Below the pieces are notes generated by a model. The model was not told where the DNA came from, ran no database searches, and saw nothing but the letters and a program-made list of their open reading frames with translations. From Microbacterium oxydans (GTDB lineage: Bacteria; Actinomycetota; Actinomycetes; Actinomycetales; Microbacteriaceae): a DNA stretch of 64,000 nucleotides. The stretch lies in the NCBI RefSeq assembly GCF_000956405.1, contig NZ_JYIV01000025.1, forward strand, positions 62,001 through 126,000, written 5' to 3'. The position numbers were made by a program, and so were the translations under genes. Below are positions 36,741 to 45,617 of this stretch, in pieces. Positions within the stretch are counted from its first letter, which is position 1, and each line of letters starts with the position of its first letter.

Positions 36741-39700
36741 ATGATGTCCGCCCCAGACGACGAGAACCGTATGGTTCCCGTCTCGCACCGTAGAAGTCGG
36801 GGGCGCATCGGCGCTCTCGCCGTGACCTGCGTCGCCGCGTTGAGCCTCGGCTCGCTGGCCGCGGTTCCCGCCACCGCCGACACGACGGGCACGGGGGTGG
36901 TGATCAACGAGGCGTACCTCTCCGGCGGCAGCGCCGGTGCGGCTTTCAAGAACAAGTTCGTCGAGCTGTACAACCCCACCTCGGCTCCGATCACCCTCGA
37001 CGGCATGTCGCTGCAGTACCGATCCGCCACCGGTTCGGCCGCCTTCAACGGCGTCGCCCCCCTCACAGGGGTGATCCCCGCCGGTGGCTACTACCTGGTG
37101 CAGGGCAACAGCAACGGTGCGAACGGTGCCGAGCTACCGGCCCCCGATGCCGTCAGCAACCTGACCCCGAGCGGCACCAACGGCACGCTCGCGCTCGTCG
37201 AGGGCACGGCGGCGGTGAGCCTCGCGCCCGGATCGGTCGTCGGCGTCGACGGTGTCGTCGATCTGCTGGGCTACGGCACCTCCAACACGTTCGAGGGCAC
37301 CGCGGCCACGGCACCCGCCGGCAACACCGACGTCAAGTCGCTCAACCGCACCGGCGGTGTCGACACCGACGTCAACAGCGCCGACTTCACGCTCTCCGCC
37401 ACGATCACCCCGCAGAACTCGGGCGGCACCGATCCCGGCACCGAACCGGGCACCGGTCCGAAGAAGGTGTCGATCGCCGAGGTCCAGGGCACCACCGACA
37501 TCTCACCGTTGAACGGCCAGACGGTGCAGGTCGAGGGTGTCGTCACCGCCGACTACCGCACCGGCGGCTACAAGGGCATCGTCATCCAGACCCAGGGGTC
37601 CGGCGGCACGACCGATGCGACTCCCGGTGCGTCCGACGGCGTGTTCGTCTTCCTGAACGCATTGACCCCGGCCCTCGCAATCGGCGACCTCGTCTCGGTG
37701 ACGGGCTCGGTGAGCGAGTACTTCGGTCAGACGCAGATCAACCCGGCGGCAGCCGCCGACGTCTCGGTCGTCACCGCTGGCGTCGGAGTTCCCGCCGTCA
37801 CGCCGCTGCCCGCCTCGGTGCAGGGCGCCGACCGTGAGCAGTACGAGAACATGTACGTGGCTCCGGAAGGCACCTATCGCCTGGCATCGAGCCACCAGCT
37901 GTTCAACTTCGGAACGCTCTGGCTCAACGCCGGCGACGACCTCGCGGTGAAGAGCACCGAGACCACGCGTCCCGGCGACCAGGCCGCCGCGATCGCCGCG
38001 GCCAACCGTGCCAATCGCATCCTGCTCGATGACGGCTGGTCGATCCAGGTGACGAACAGCGGTCACCCCGGCCAGCAGCCGTACTTCACCAAGGACACGG
38101 TGGTCCGCAACGGCGACACCGTCGACTTCGGCGACAACGGCTATGTGCTGCAGTGGGGCTTCAACGACTGGCGCCTGCAGCCGGTCGTCCCGATCGACGA
38201 CTCCTCGTCCGCCGACCTCAAGGTCGGATTCAGCGCGACCAACCCGCGTCCGGCCAAGGCTCCGGAGGTCGGCGGCGACGTGCAGGTCGCGTCGTTCAAC
38301 GTCTACAACTACTTCACGACGCTGAAGAGCGAGAACTCCAGTGCACGAGGTGCGGCGAACGCGGCGCAGTTCGCGATCCAGAAGTCCAAGATCGTCGCGG
38401 CGATCAACGGACTGGACGCCGACATCGTCTCGCTCATGGAGATCGAGAACTCGGTGAAGCTGGGCAAGCCGATCGACACGGCGCTCAAGGACCTGGTCGC
38501 CGGGCTCAACGCCGACGCCGGCAGCGACGTGTGGGGCTACGTTCCCACCCCCGCCGCTCTGAACAACGCGGCGACGACCGACTTCATCACCAACGCGATC
38601 ATCTACAAGAAGGATGCCGTCAAGCGGGTCGGCGACAGCGCGACCGTCACCGACGAGTCCGTGTGGGGCAACGCCCGTGAACCGATCGCCCAGGCGTTCG
38701 ACATCGACGGACGCGTGGTCACGGTGGTCGCGAACCACCTGAAGTCGAAGTCGCCGCCCGAGGGTGCCGGTGCCGAGCCGGCCGACGGCCAGGGTTTCTT
38801 CAACGCCGACCGAGTGAAGCAGGCGAACGCCATCCTCGCCTTCACCACCGAGCTCGAGAAGACGACCGGCAGCGCCGACATGCTGCTGATCGGCGACTTC
38901 AACGCCTATGGCAAGGAAGACCCGATCGACGTGTTCACCTCGAACGGCTGGAGCGACCTGGTCGCCGACAAGGCATCGGGCCAGTACACGTACTCGTTCG
39001 ACGGCGAGCTCGGATCGCTCGACCACGTGATCGCGTCCCCGTCGCTCGTCTCGTCGATCACCGGCGCCGGTGTGTGGGGCATCAACTCGCCCGAGTGGAG
39101 CGACCGTGGCTACGCCTTCGGCGCAACTGAGCAGGGTACGCCCTACCGTTCCAGCGACCACGACCCGATCATCGTCGGCGTCTCCTCGGAGATCCCGCCG
39201 GTGAGCATCGATGTCGTCACGGTGAACGACTTCCACGGTCGGATCGAGGCAGACGGCGCTGCTGCGGGTGCGGCCGTCCTGGCCGGTGCCGTGAAGCAGT
39301 TCCGTGAGGCGAACCCGAACACGATCTTCGCCGGTGCCGGCGACCTGATCGGCGCGTCGACGTTCACCTCGTTCATCAACGACGACAACCCCACGATCGA
39401 CGCTCTCAACGCGGCCGGTCTCGATGTGAGCGCGGCGGGCAACCACGAGTTCGATCAGGGCTGGGCGGATCTCCGCGACCGCGTGCAGGACCGCGCGGAC
39501 TGGGAGTACATCTCGTCGAACGTGTTCGTCACCGAGACCGGTGAGCCCGCGCTCGCCCCGGCCTGGGTGAAGGAGCTCGACGGCGTCCGCGTCGGATTCG
39601 TCGGTGCCGTCACCGAAGACCTGGACTCGCTGGTCTCGCCCGAGGGCATCAAGGACCTCGAGGTCCGCAGCATCGTCGACTCCGTGAATGCGGTGGCGGA

Positions 39701-41360
39701 TGACCTGCGCGACGGCGACGAGTCCAACGGCGAGGCGGATGTCGTGATCCTGCTCGTGCACGAGGGCGCATCCAGCACCGCCGTGTCCAGCATCACTCCG
39801 GACTCCCCGCTCGGCGAGATCGTCTACGGCGTCGACGGCGACGTGGACGCGATCGTCTCGGCGCACACCCACCTCGCCTACAACCACGTGATCGACGGTC
39901 GTCCGGTCGTCTCCGCGGGGCAGTACGGCGAGAACCTGGGCCTGATGAACATCAAGGTCGACCCGAAGACGAAGGACCTGATCTCGATCACCAACGAGAT
40001 CAAGCCCCTCACCGCCGCGGGGAAGCCGCTGTACCCGGCTGTACCCGAGGTGCAGGCCATCGTCGACAAGGCGAAGGCCGAGGCTGACGTGCTGGGCGCT
40101 GTCAAGGTCGGAGACATCACCGCCGACTTCAACCGTGCGCGTCAGACCAACGGCTCGGAGAACCGCGGTGGCGAATCCACCATCGGGAACTTCGTCGCTG
40201 ACGTGCAGAAGTGGTCCACGGGCGCCGATGTGGCGATCATGAACCCGGGTGGTATCCGCGCGAATCTGACGTACGCCTCGGCCGGAGCCTCCGACCCCGA
40301 CGGCAACGTCACCTACCGCGAGGCGGCCACGGTCCAGCCGTTCGCGAACACCCTGGTGACGCTGACGCTCACGGGCGCTCAGCTGAAGGGCGTGCTCGAG
40401 GAGCAGTGGCAGCCGGCGGGCTCGGCTCGTCCGTTCCTGAAGCTCGGCGTCTCGAAGGGTCTGGTCTACACCTACGACCCCGCTGCGGCGCAGGGTTCAC
40501 GGGTCACGTCGATCACGCTCGACGGTGCCCCTCTCGATCCGGCGAAGAACTACACGGTGGCGGCGAACTCGTTCCTCGCGGCGGGTGGAGACAACTTCTT
40601 CACCTTCAAGGAGGGCACGGGCAAGCGCGACACGGGCAAGATCGACCTGCAGTCCATGGTCGACTGGTTCGACGCGAACAAGACTGCGAGCCCCGACTAC
40701 GCCCAGCGCGCCGTCGGAGTCTCGGTCAGCGCGGCGGACGCCGACGGTTACAGCGCCGGCGACCAGGTGACCGTGTCGCTCTCCTCGCTGGCGTTCAGCG
40801 CCGGTGAGCCGGCTCCGGGCGAGGTGACGCTGTCGCTCGGCGGCACGCAGCTCGCGGCGGGTGCCGTCGACCCGGCGGTCGTCGACACCACGGACGAGGG
40901 TGGGCGCGCCACCCTCACCTTCACGGTTCCGTCCGGCGTCTTCGGCGAGCAGGCGCTCACCGTGAACGTCGCCGGTACCGGAACCACCGTGCAGGTGCCG
41001 TTCACGATCGCCGGCGAGCAAGAGTTCGCCGGGACGATCGCGCTCGGTTCGTCAAAGGTCACCGCGGGCAAGAACCTCAAGGTCACCGGTGCCGGCTATG
41101 TGCCCGGCGAGACCGTGAGCATCGAGCTGCGGCCGAAGAAGGGCAAGCCGGTCCAGGTCGGCACCGTCCAGGTCGGCGCAGACGGTACCTTCAGCACCTC
41201 GGTCACCGTGCCGAAGAGCGCTCCGTCCGGCAAGTACACCGTCGCCGCATCGCAGGCGGACGGGGACGCGGCGACCGCGACGGTCACCGTGAACCGGGCC
41301 GGCGGCGTCATCGGCGCGATCCTCGACTGGCTCTGGGAGCTGCTGACCCGGTGGTTCTGA
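36741..41360 (+). CDS. Secreted nuclease (ExeM/NucH-like) fused to a 5'-nucleotidase
   Basis: A 1,539-residue secreted protein. Signal peptide 1-46; lamin-tail domain about 52-200; OB-fold-like segment about 241-350; endonuclease/exonuclease/phosphatase domain about 514-813 (SLMEIENS, IGDFNAYG, SDHDPII); metallophosphoesterase of UshA type about 820-1040 (VNDFHGRI, GNHEFDQG, SAHTHLAYN); 5'-nucleotidase C domain about 1122-1290 (GNFVADV, NPGGIRANL); and Ig-like C-terminal domains. No sortase motif is seen. It would cut extracellular DNA or RNA and strip phosphate from the nucleotides. The ATG at 36741 has GAGGAG before it. Confidence 0.93.
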   Translation: MMSAPDDENRMVPVSHRRSRGRIGALAVTCVAALSLGSLAAVPATADTTGTGVVINEAYLSGGSAGAAFKNKFVELYNPTSAPITLDGMSLQYRSATGSAAFNGVAPLTGVIPAGGYYLVQGNSNGANGAELPAPDAVSNLTPSGTNGTLALVEGTAAVSLAPGSVVGVDGVVDLLGYGTSNTFEGTAATAPAGNTDVKSLNRTGGVDTDVNSADFTLSATITPQNSGGTDPGTEPGTGPKKVSIAEVQGTTDISPLNGQTVQVEGVVTADYRTGGYKGIVIQTQGSGGTTDATPGASDGVFVFLNALTPALAIGDLVSVTGSVSEYFGQTQINPAAAADVSVVTAGVGVPAVTPLPASVQGADREQYENMYVAPEGTYRLASSHQLFNFGTLWLNAGDDLAVKSTETTRPGDQAAAIAAANRANRILLDDGWSIQVTNSGHPGQQPYFTKDTVVRNGDTVDFGDNGYVLQWGFNDWRLQPVVPIDDSSSADLKVGFSATNPRPAKAPEVGGDVQVASFNVYNYFTTLKSENSSARGAANAAQFAIQKSKIVAAINGLDADIVSLMEIENSVKLGKPIDTALKDLVAGLNADAGSDVWGYVPTPAALNNAATTDFITNAIIYKKDAVKRVGDSATVTDESVWGNAREPIAQAFDIDGRVVTVVANHLKSKSPPEGAGAEPADGQGFFNADRVKQANAILAFTTELEKTTGSADMLLIGDFNAYGKEDPIDVFTSNGWSDLVADKASGQYTYSFDGELGSLDHVIASPSLVSSITGAGVWGINSPEWSDRGYAFGATEQGTPYRSSDHDPIIVGVSSEIPPVSIDVVTVNDFHGRIEADGAAAGAAVLAGAVKQFREANPNTIFAGAGDLIGASTFTSFINDDNPTIDALNAAGLDVSAAGNHEFDQGWADLRDRVQDRADWEYISSNVFVTETGEPALAPAWVKELDGVRVGFVGAVTEDLDSLVSPEGIKDLEVRSIVDSVNAVADDLRDGDESNGEADVVILLVHEGASSTAVSSITPDSPLGEIVYGVDGDVDAIVSAHTHLAYNHVIDGRPVVSAGQYGENLGLMNIKVDPKTKDLISITNEIKPLTAAGKPLYPAVPEVQAIVDKAKAEADVLGAVKVGDITADFNRARQTNGSENRGGESTIGNFVADVQKWSTGADVAIMNPGGIRANLTYASAGASDPDGNVTYREAATVQPFANTLVTLTLTGAQLKGVLEEQWQPAGSARPFLKLGVSKGLVYTYDPAAAQGSRVTSITLDGAPLDPAKNYTVAANSFLAAGGDNFFTFKEGTGKRDTGKIDLQSMVDWFDANKTASPDYAQRAVGVSVSAADADGYSAGDQVTVSLSSLAFSAGEPAPGEVTLSLGGTQLAAGAVDPAVVDTTDEGGRATLTFTVPSGVFGEQALTVNVAGTGTTVQVPFTIAGEQEFAGTIALGSSKVTAGKNLKVTGAGYVPGETVSIELRPKKGKPVQVGTVQVGADGTFSTSVTVPKSAPSGKYTVAASQADGDAATATVTVNRAGGVIGAILDWLWELLTRWF

Positions 41361-41383
41361 TCCGGAAGAGTGGTTCTGATCCG
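41351..41383 (+). repeat. 14-base direct repeat spanning the nuclease stop codon
   Basis: GTGGTTCTGATCCG occurs at 41351-41364, where it contains the TGA stop, and again at 41370-41383. It is a short local duplication of the gene end. Confidence 0.85.
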
Positions 41384-41401
41384 TTGATCGGATGACACAG
41401 G

Positions 41402-41435
41402 CGGAGGCCGTCGGGAGCGATCCCGGCGGCCTCCG
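41402..41435 (+). terminator. Terminator of the nuclease gene
   Basis: A 15-bp stem (CGGAGGCCGTCGGGA with one wobble) and a 4-base GCGA loop, 41 bases after the stop. Confidence 0.8.
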
Positions 41436-41498
41436 TCGTGCAGGCGAGGTGTCGCGCGCCCGAATTCAGCACGATTCTCCGGCGGCTAGACTGGACGC

Positions 41499-42011
41499 AT
41501 GCCCGAACCGAAAGTCGCCAGCTTTCCGGCGATCCGCGGTGCGCTGAAGTTCTACCAGATCGCGTCGATCATCACAGGAGTCATGCTGCTCCTGCTGCTG
41601 GCCGAGATGGTGCTGAAGTACACGCCGATCCACCTCGAGCTCTTCCTGGGCGGTTCCGGAGGTCCGCTCTGGTTCGCCGGGGTGCTCGCGGGGGCTGACT
41701 GCCAGTGGTGGTCGCTGTTCGCCCCGATGACCAACTCCTGCGAGATGACCTCGCTGGGCGACGGCTTCAACCTGTCGCTGTTCATCCTCGTCGCGCACGG
41801 CTGGTTCTACGTCGTGTACCTCTTCGCCTGCTTCCGCATGTGGAGCCTGATGCGCTGGCGCTTCCCGCGGTTCCTCCTGCTCGCGCTCGGCGGCGTCGTG
41901 CCGCTGCTGTCGTTCTTCATGGAGGCGGTCGTCGCCCGTGAAGTCAAGACCTATCTCGCCACCAGAGAGGCCGCCGAGGCCTCCGCCCCCGCCCCGGAAG
42001 GTGTCCGTTGA
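41499..42011 (+). CDS. DUF3817 membrane protein
   Basis: A 170-residue protein with four hydrophobic helices, the middle pair being typical of DUF3817 ([35 protein letters not shown]). It carries an extracytoplasmic insert with two Cys (ADCQWW and NSCEMT) that could pair; most short DUF3817 proteins lack it, as far as I recall. TAGACT (41487-41492) and six bases precede the ATG, so it is probably leaderless and heads an operon with guaA and a glycosyltransferase. Confidence 0.85.
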   Translation: MPEPKVASFPAIRGALKFYQIASIITGVMLLLLLAEMVLKYTPIHLELFLGGSGGPLWFAGVLAGADCQWWSLFAPMTNSCEMTSLGDGFNLSLFILVAHGWFYVVYLFACFRMWSLMRWRFPRFLLLALGGVVPLLSFFMEAVVAREVKTYLATREAAEASAPAPEGVR

Positions 42012-43594
42012 CCGAACAGTCCGAGACCCAGCAGCGTCCTGCGCTCGTCGTCGACTTCGGCGCGCAGTACGCGCAGCTGATCGCCCGCCGCGTCCGTGAG
42101 GCGGGTGTCTACAGCGAGATCGTGCCGCACACCGCCACGGCCGAGGAGATCGCCGCGAAGAACCCCGTCGCGATCATCCTCTCCGGCGGACCGTCGTCGG
42201 TGTACGAGGAGGGTGCCCCCAAGCTCGACCCCGCGGTCTTCGACCTCGGCGTCCCGACCCTCGGCATCTGCTACGGCTTCCAGTACATGGCTCAGACGCT
42301 GGGCGGCGAGGTCGCGAACACCGGCCTGCGCGAGTACGGCGCGACGGACGCCGTCATCAGCGGTGGCGGCGGAACGCTGCTGGGCGGCCAGCCCGCGGAG
42401 CAGAACGTCTGGATGAGCCACGGCGACCAGGTGGCCAAGGCGCCCGAGGGCTTCGACGTGCTGGCGACCACCGACGCCACCAAGGTCGCGGCGTTCGCGA
42501 ACGAGGAGCGCGGCTTCTACGGTGTGCAGTGGCACCCCGAGGTCAAGCACTCCGACCACGGTCAGCGCGTGCTCGAGAACTTCCTCCACAAGGGTGCGGG
42601 ACTCGCGTCCGACTGGAACAGCGGCAACGTGATCGCCGAGCAGATCGAGCGCATCCGCGAGCAAGTGGGTGACGCCCGCGTCATCTCCGCGCTCTCCGGT
42701 GGCGTCGATTCCGCGGTCTCCACCGCTCTCGTGCACAAGGCCATCGGCGACCAGCTCACCGCCGTCTTCGTCGACCACGGACTCCTCCGCAAGGGCGAGC
42801 GCGAACAGGTCGAGAAGGACTACGTGGAGTCCACGGGCGTGCGACTGATCACGGTCGACGCGGCTGACACGTTCCTCGGCCACCTCCAGGGTGTGACCGA
42901 CCCCGAGGAGAAGCGCAAGATCATCGGCCGCGAGTTCATCCGCGCGTTCGAGAAGGTGCAGCTCGATCTCGTCGCCGAGGCCAAGGCTTCGGGCGGCGCT
43001 CCGGTCAAGTTCCTCGTGCAGGGCACGCTCTACCCCGACGTCGTCGAGTCCGGCGGTGGCGCCGGCACCGCGAACATCAAGTCGCACCACAACGTGGGCG
43101 GTCTCCCGGACGACCTCGACTTCGAGCTCATCGAACCGCTGCGCGCCCTGTTCAAGGACGAGGTCCGTGCGATCGGCCGCGAGCTCGGCATCCCCGAGGC
43201 GATCGTCGGACGCCAGCCGTTTCCGGGGCCCGGCCTCGGCATCAGGATCATCGGTGAGGTCACCGCTGACCGTCTCGAGATTCTGCGTGAGGCCGACGCC
43301 ATCGCCCGCGAGGAGCTGACGAAGGCCGGCCTCGACCAGGAGATCTGGCAGTGCCCGGTCGTGCTGCTCGCCGATGTGCGCTCGGTGGGCGTGCAGGGTG
43401 ACGGCCGCACCTACGGCCACCCGATCGTGCTGCGCCCGGTGTCGAGCGAAGACGCCATGACCGCCGACTGGACGCGCCTGCCCTACGACGTGCTGTCGAA
43501 GATCTCGAACCGCATCACGAACGGCGTCCGCGACGTCAACCGCGTCGTGCTCGACGTCACGTCGAAGCCGCCGGGGACGATCGAGTGGGAGTAG
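42008..43594 (+). CDS. guaA: GMP synthase (glutamine-hydrolysing)
   Basis: Converts XMP to GMP with glutamine and ATP. The 528-residue protein has a class I glutaminase domain (about 13-200; nucleophile in GICYGFQYM, His/Glu in QWHPEV), an ATP pyrophosphatase domain with SGGVDSA near 230, and a dimerisation C terminus ending PPGTIEWE. The TTG start overlaps the DUF3817 stop (TTGA), so translation is coupled and probably low-level. Confidence 0.97.
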   Translation: MTEQSETQQRPALVVDFGAQYAQLIARRVREAGVYSEIVPHTATAEEIAAKNPVAIILSGGPSSVYEEGAPKLDPAVFDLGVPTLGICYGFQYMAQTLGGEVANTGLREYGATDAVISGGGGTLLGGQPAEQNVWMSHGDQVAKAPEGFDVLATTDATKVAAFANEERGFYGVQWHPEVKHSDHGQRVLENFLHKGAGLASDWNSGNVIAEQIERIREQVGDARVISALSGGVDSAVSTALVHKAIGDQLTAVFVDHGLLRKGEREQVEKDYVESTGVRLITVDAADTFLGHLQGVTDPEEKRKIIGREFIRAFEKVQLDLVAEAKASGGAPVKFLVQGTLYPDVVESGGGAGTANIKSHHNVGGLPDDLDFELIEPLRALFKDEVRAIGRELGIPEAIVGRQPFPGPGLGIRIIGEVTADRLEILREADAIAREELTKAGLDQEIWQCPVVLLADVRSVGVQGDGRTYGHPIVLRPVSSEDAMTADWTRLPYDVLSKISNRITNGVRDVNRVVLDVTSKPPGTIEWE

Positions 43595-43602
43595 GGAGCA
43601 CG

Positions 43603-44991
43603 ATGCTCCCCGACGCGGCGCCGGCACTTCCCGACGCCGAGTACCTGGTGCTGTCCAGCCGGCTCATCCCCGGCATGGACGGCGGGTACACGATCGCGAC
43701 GCTCGCCCGTGCCCGCCAGCTGGCGAGCGCCGGGGTGGCCGATGGGTCAGGCCCGCAGCTGCTCACGTTCGATCCAGGAACCACGGCCGACCATGCCGCG
43801 CACCGACGGACGTTCGCGGAACAGGGTGCGCTCGTCGACTCCTCGCGGATGCGGAACCTGTTCGACGAGGCCGCAGCAGAGGGCGGGGGAGCGGCCGACT
43901 GGCTGCGTGCCGCCGCCGACCCCGCGGTGAGCGCCGATCCCGATGTGGAGTACCGGGTGCTCGCGGATGCCGAGGGGCGACCGTTCGCGGCGCTGCCGGT
44001 GATCCCGGGCAATCCGGACTGGCATCTGAGCGAGGAGCCGGTGCTCGTCTACGACGCCGCGGGTCGGGTGACGGGGGCGCTGCACGGCTTCCGTGGCCTC
44101 TACCGCGCCTGGCTCGACCACGTGACGGCGGCGTTCGGCGACCGTCGGATCATCGTGATCTGCGAGTCCAGGCAGCTCGGCGAGCTCATCGCGGACTGGT
44201 CGGACCCGCGTGTGCGCATCCTGCACACGATCCACACCATGCACGTGGAGGCGCCGTACACGCCTGATGCCCCGATGAACACGCTCTGGACGCGCTGGTT
44301 CCGCCTCGCCGACCGCTTCGACGCCGTGATCTGGCCGACCGCCACGCAGCGCGATGACGTCGTCTCCCGCTTCGGCGCATCGGCTTCGCACGTGCTGGTG
44401 CCGAACCCCATCGCTCCGGTCGACCGCCGCGACGACCTGCGCGAAGACGGCCTGGTCGTGGTGCTGGGGCGCCTCGCACCCGGAAAGCGCGTCGATCAGG
44501 CCATCCGCGCGTTCCTCGCGGCCGACGTGCCTGGCGCCCGCATGGAGATCTGGGGTGGCGGCCCGGAGGAGGAGCGGCTGCGCGCCCTGATCGCAGAGCT
44601 CGATGCGGGGGAGCGCGTGCTCCTCGCCGGTTACACCGATTCACCGGGTACCGTGCTCGATCGGGCGTCCATGATCGTCACAGCGACCGCTTTCGAGGGT
44701 CAGCCGCTGTCCATCGTCGAGGCTCTTCTGCACAGCGCCCCTGTCGTGTCGTACGACGCCCGATACGGCATCCGCGACGTCCTGGAACAGGGCGGAGGTG
44801 TCCTGGTGCCGAGCGGCGATGTCGAGGCGCTGGGAGAGGCGATCCGCGCACTGCTGACAGACCCCGATCGTCTCGCGTCGCTGAGCGCCGAAGCCCCGTC
44901 GGTCGCGGCCGCATGGAGCCCGCAACGCTCGCTCGACGCCCTCACCGCTGTGATCGCCGAGGCTGCCGCGCGCCCGTCTCGTCGCGCCTGA
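43603..44991 (+). CDS. Glycosyltransferase family 4 protein
   Basis: A 462-residue GT-B fold glycosyltransferase. The C-terminal GT1 domain contains VVLGRLAPGKRVDQAIRAF, the nucleotide-sugar pocket and the E-x7-E motif (AFEGQPLSIVEALL). The N-terminal half resembles retaining glucosyltransferases acting on wall teichoic-acid-like polymers (TarM/TagE group), but acceptor and sugar are inferred. The ATG at 43603, with GGGAG four bases upstream, lies 8 bases after guaA. An odd operon partner for GMP synthase. Confidence 0.85.
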   Translation: MLPDAAPALPDAEYLVLSSRLIPGMDGGYTIATLARARQLASAGVADGSGPQLLTFDPGTTADHAAHRRTFAEQGALVDSSRMRNLFDEAAAEGGGAADWLRAAADPAVSADPDVEYRVLADAEGRPFAALPVIPGNPDWHLSEEPVLVYDAAGRVTGALHGFRGLYRAWLDHVTAAFGDRRIIVICESRQLGELIADWSDPRVRILHTIHTMHVEAPYTPDAPMNTLWTRWFRLADRFDAVIWPTATQRDDVVSRFGASASHVLVPNPIAPVDRRDDLREDGLVVVLGRLAPGKRVDQAIRAFLAADVPGARMEIWGGGPEEERLRALIAELDAGERVLLAGYTDSPGTVLDRASMIVTATAFEGQPLSIVEALLHSAPVVSYDARYGIRDVLEQGGGVLVPSGDVEALGEAIRALLTDPDRLASLSAEAPSVAAAWSPQRSLDALTAVIAEAAARPSRRA

Positions 44992-45005
44992 CCGCGCCAC
45001 CACCT

Positions 45006-45062
45006 TCCGGTCGCAGTTCCTGTCGCTTGTGCGCCTCCGGAGCGACGGAAAACGCGACCGGA
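45006..45062 (+). terminator. Long nested hairpin after the glycosyltransferase
   Basis: An outer 9-bp stem (TCCGGTCGC / GCGACCGGA) encloses an inner imperfect stem (TTCCtGTCGCT / AGCGACgGAA) with a 13-base loop. It is 15 bases after the stop, so it probably ends transcription, but its composite shape also resembles a REP-type palindromic unit. Confidence 0.6.
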
Positions 45063-45102
45063 CCCCGGTGTTCAGAACTTCTCCGAAGAATCTCAGGGAT
45101 GA

Positions 45103-45132
45103 TGTCGATCTGCGGCGTTCCCGTTCGACGTC
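45103..45132 (+). promoter_or_regulatory. Probable ECF42-type promoter of the DGPF-sigma operon
   Basis: TGTCGA (45103-45108), 17 bases, CGACGTC (45126-45132), about 45 bases before the DGPF-protein ATG. TGTCGA is, from memory of published work, the -35 motif of ECF42 promoters, and the downstream gene encodes such a factor, so autoregulation is likely. Confidence 0.65.
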
Positions 45133-45178
45133 TTAGATGAGAGGGTCGAGAGACGGCCCCTTGAACAAGGAGAACATC

Positions 45179-45604
45179 ATGAAGTTCATGCTCATCATGC
45201 GCGCGACCGACGAGGCAGTGGAGGCGTACAAGGAGATGCCCTTCGACCAGGTCATCGAGGCCATGGGCAAGTACAACGAATCCATGATCAAGGCGGGCGT
45301 GCTCGTGGCCGGTGAGGGTCTGACCGACGCGGCCGAGGGCTTCGTCGTCGACTTCAGCACCGAGAAGCCGCTCATCACGGACGGCCCCTACGGCGAGACC
45401 AAGGAGCTCTTCAACGGCTTCTGGATCATCGAGGTCCCCACGCGCGAAGAGGCGGCGGAGTGGGCGAGCCGTGCTCCTCTCGGACGTGGTTCGTACCTCG
45501 AGGTGCGTCGTGTGACCGGTGTCGAGGACTTCCCTGCCGACAACGAGTGGATCCAGAAGGAAGCGGGCTGGCGCGAGGAAGCGGAACAGCGCGCGCAGCA
45601 GTGA
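45179..45604 (+). CDS. YCII/DGPF domain protein
   Basis: A 141-residue protein of the YCII-related fold with the DGPF-family motif TDGPYGETKELFNGFWIIE (about 64-82). Proteins of this family are regularly encoded beside ECF42 sigma factors; their role in the switch is not settled. The ATG at 45179 has AAGGAG 7 bases upstream. The sigma gene starts 13 bases after its stop. Confidence 0.92.
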   Translation: MKFMLIMRATDEAVEAYKEMPFDQVIEAMGKYNESMIKAGVLVAGEGLTDAAEGFVVDFSTEKPLITDGPYGETKELFNGFWIIEVPTREEAAEWASRAPLGRGSYLEVRRVTGVEDFPADNEWIQKEAGWREEAEQRAQQ

Positions 45605-45617
45605 CGGACGAGCAGCG

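Noticed and set aside
37503..39887. A 794-codon frame antisense to the nuclease gene
   Set aside because: A mirror of the sense gene's codon bias; the sense strand has complete catalytic motifs.
41951..43627. A 558-codon frame antisense to guaA
   Set aside because: guaA is unambiguous on the plus strand; the antisense product is low complexity without ribosome site.
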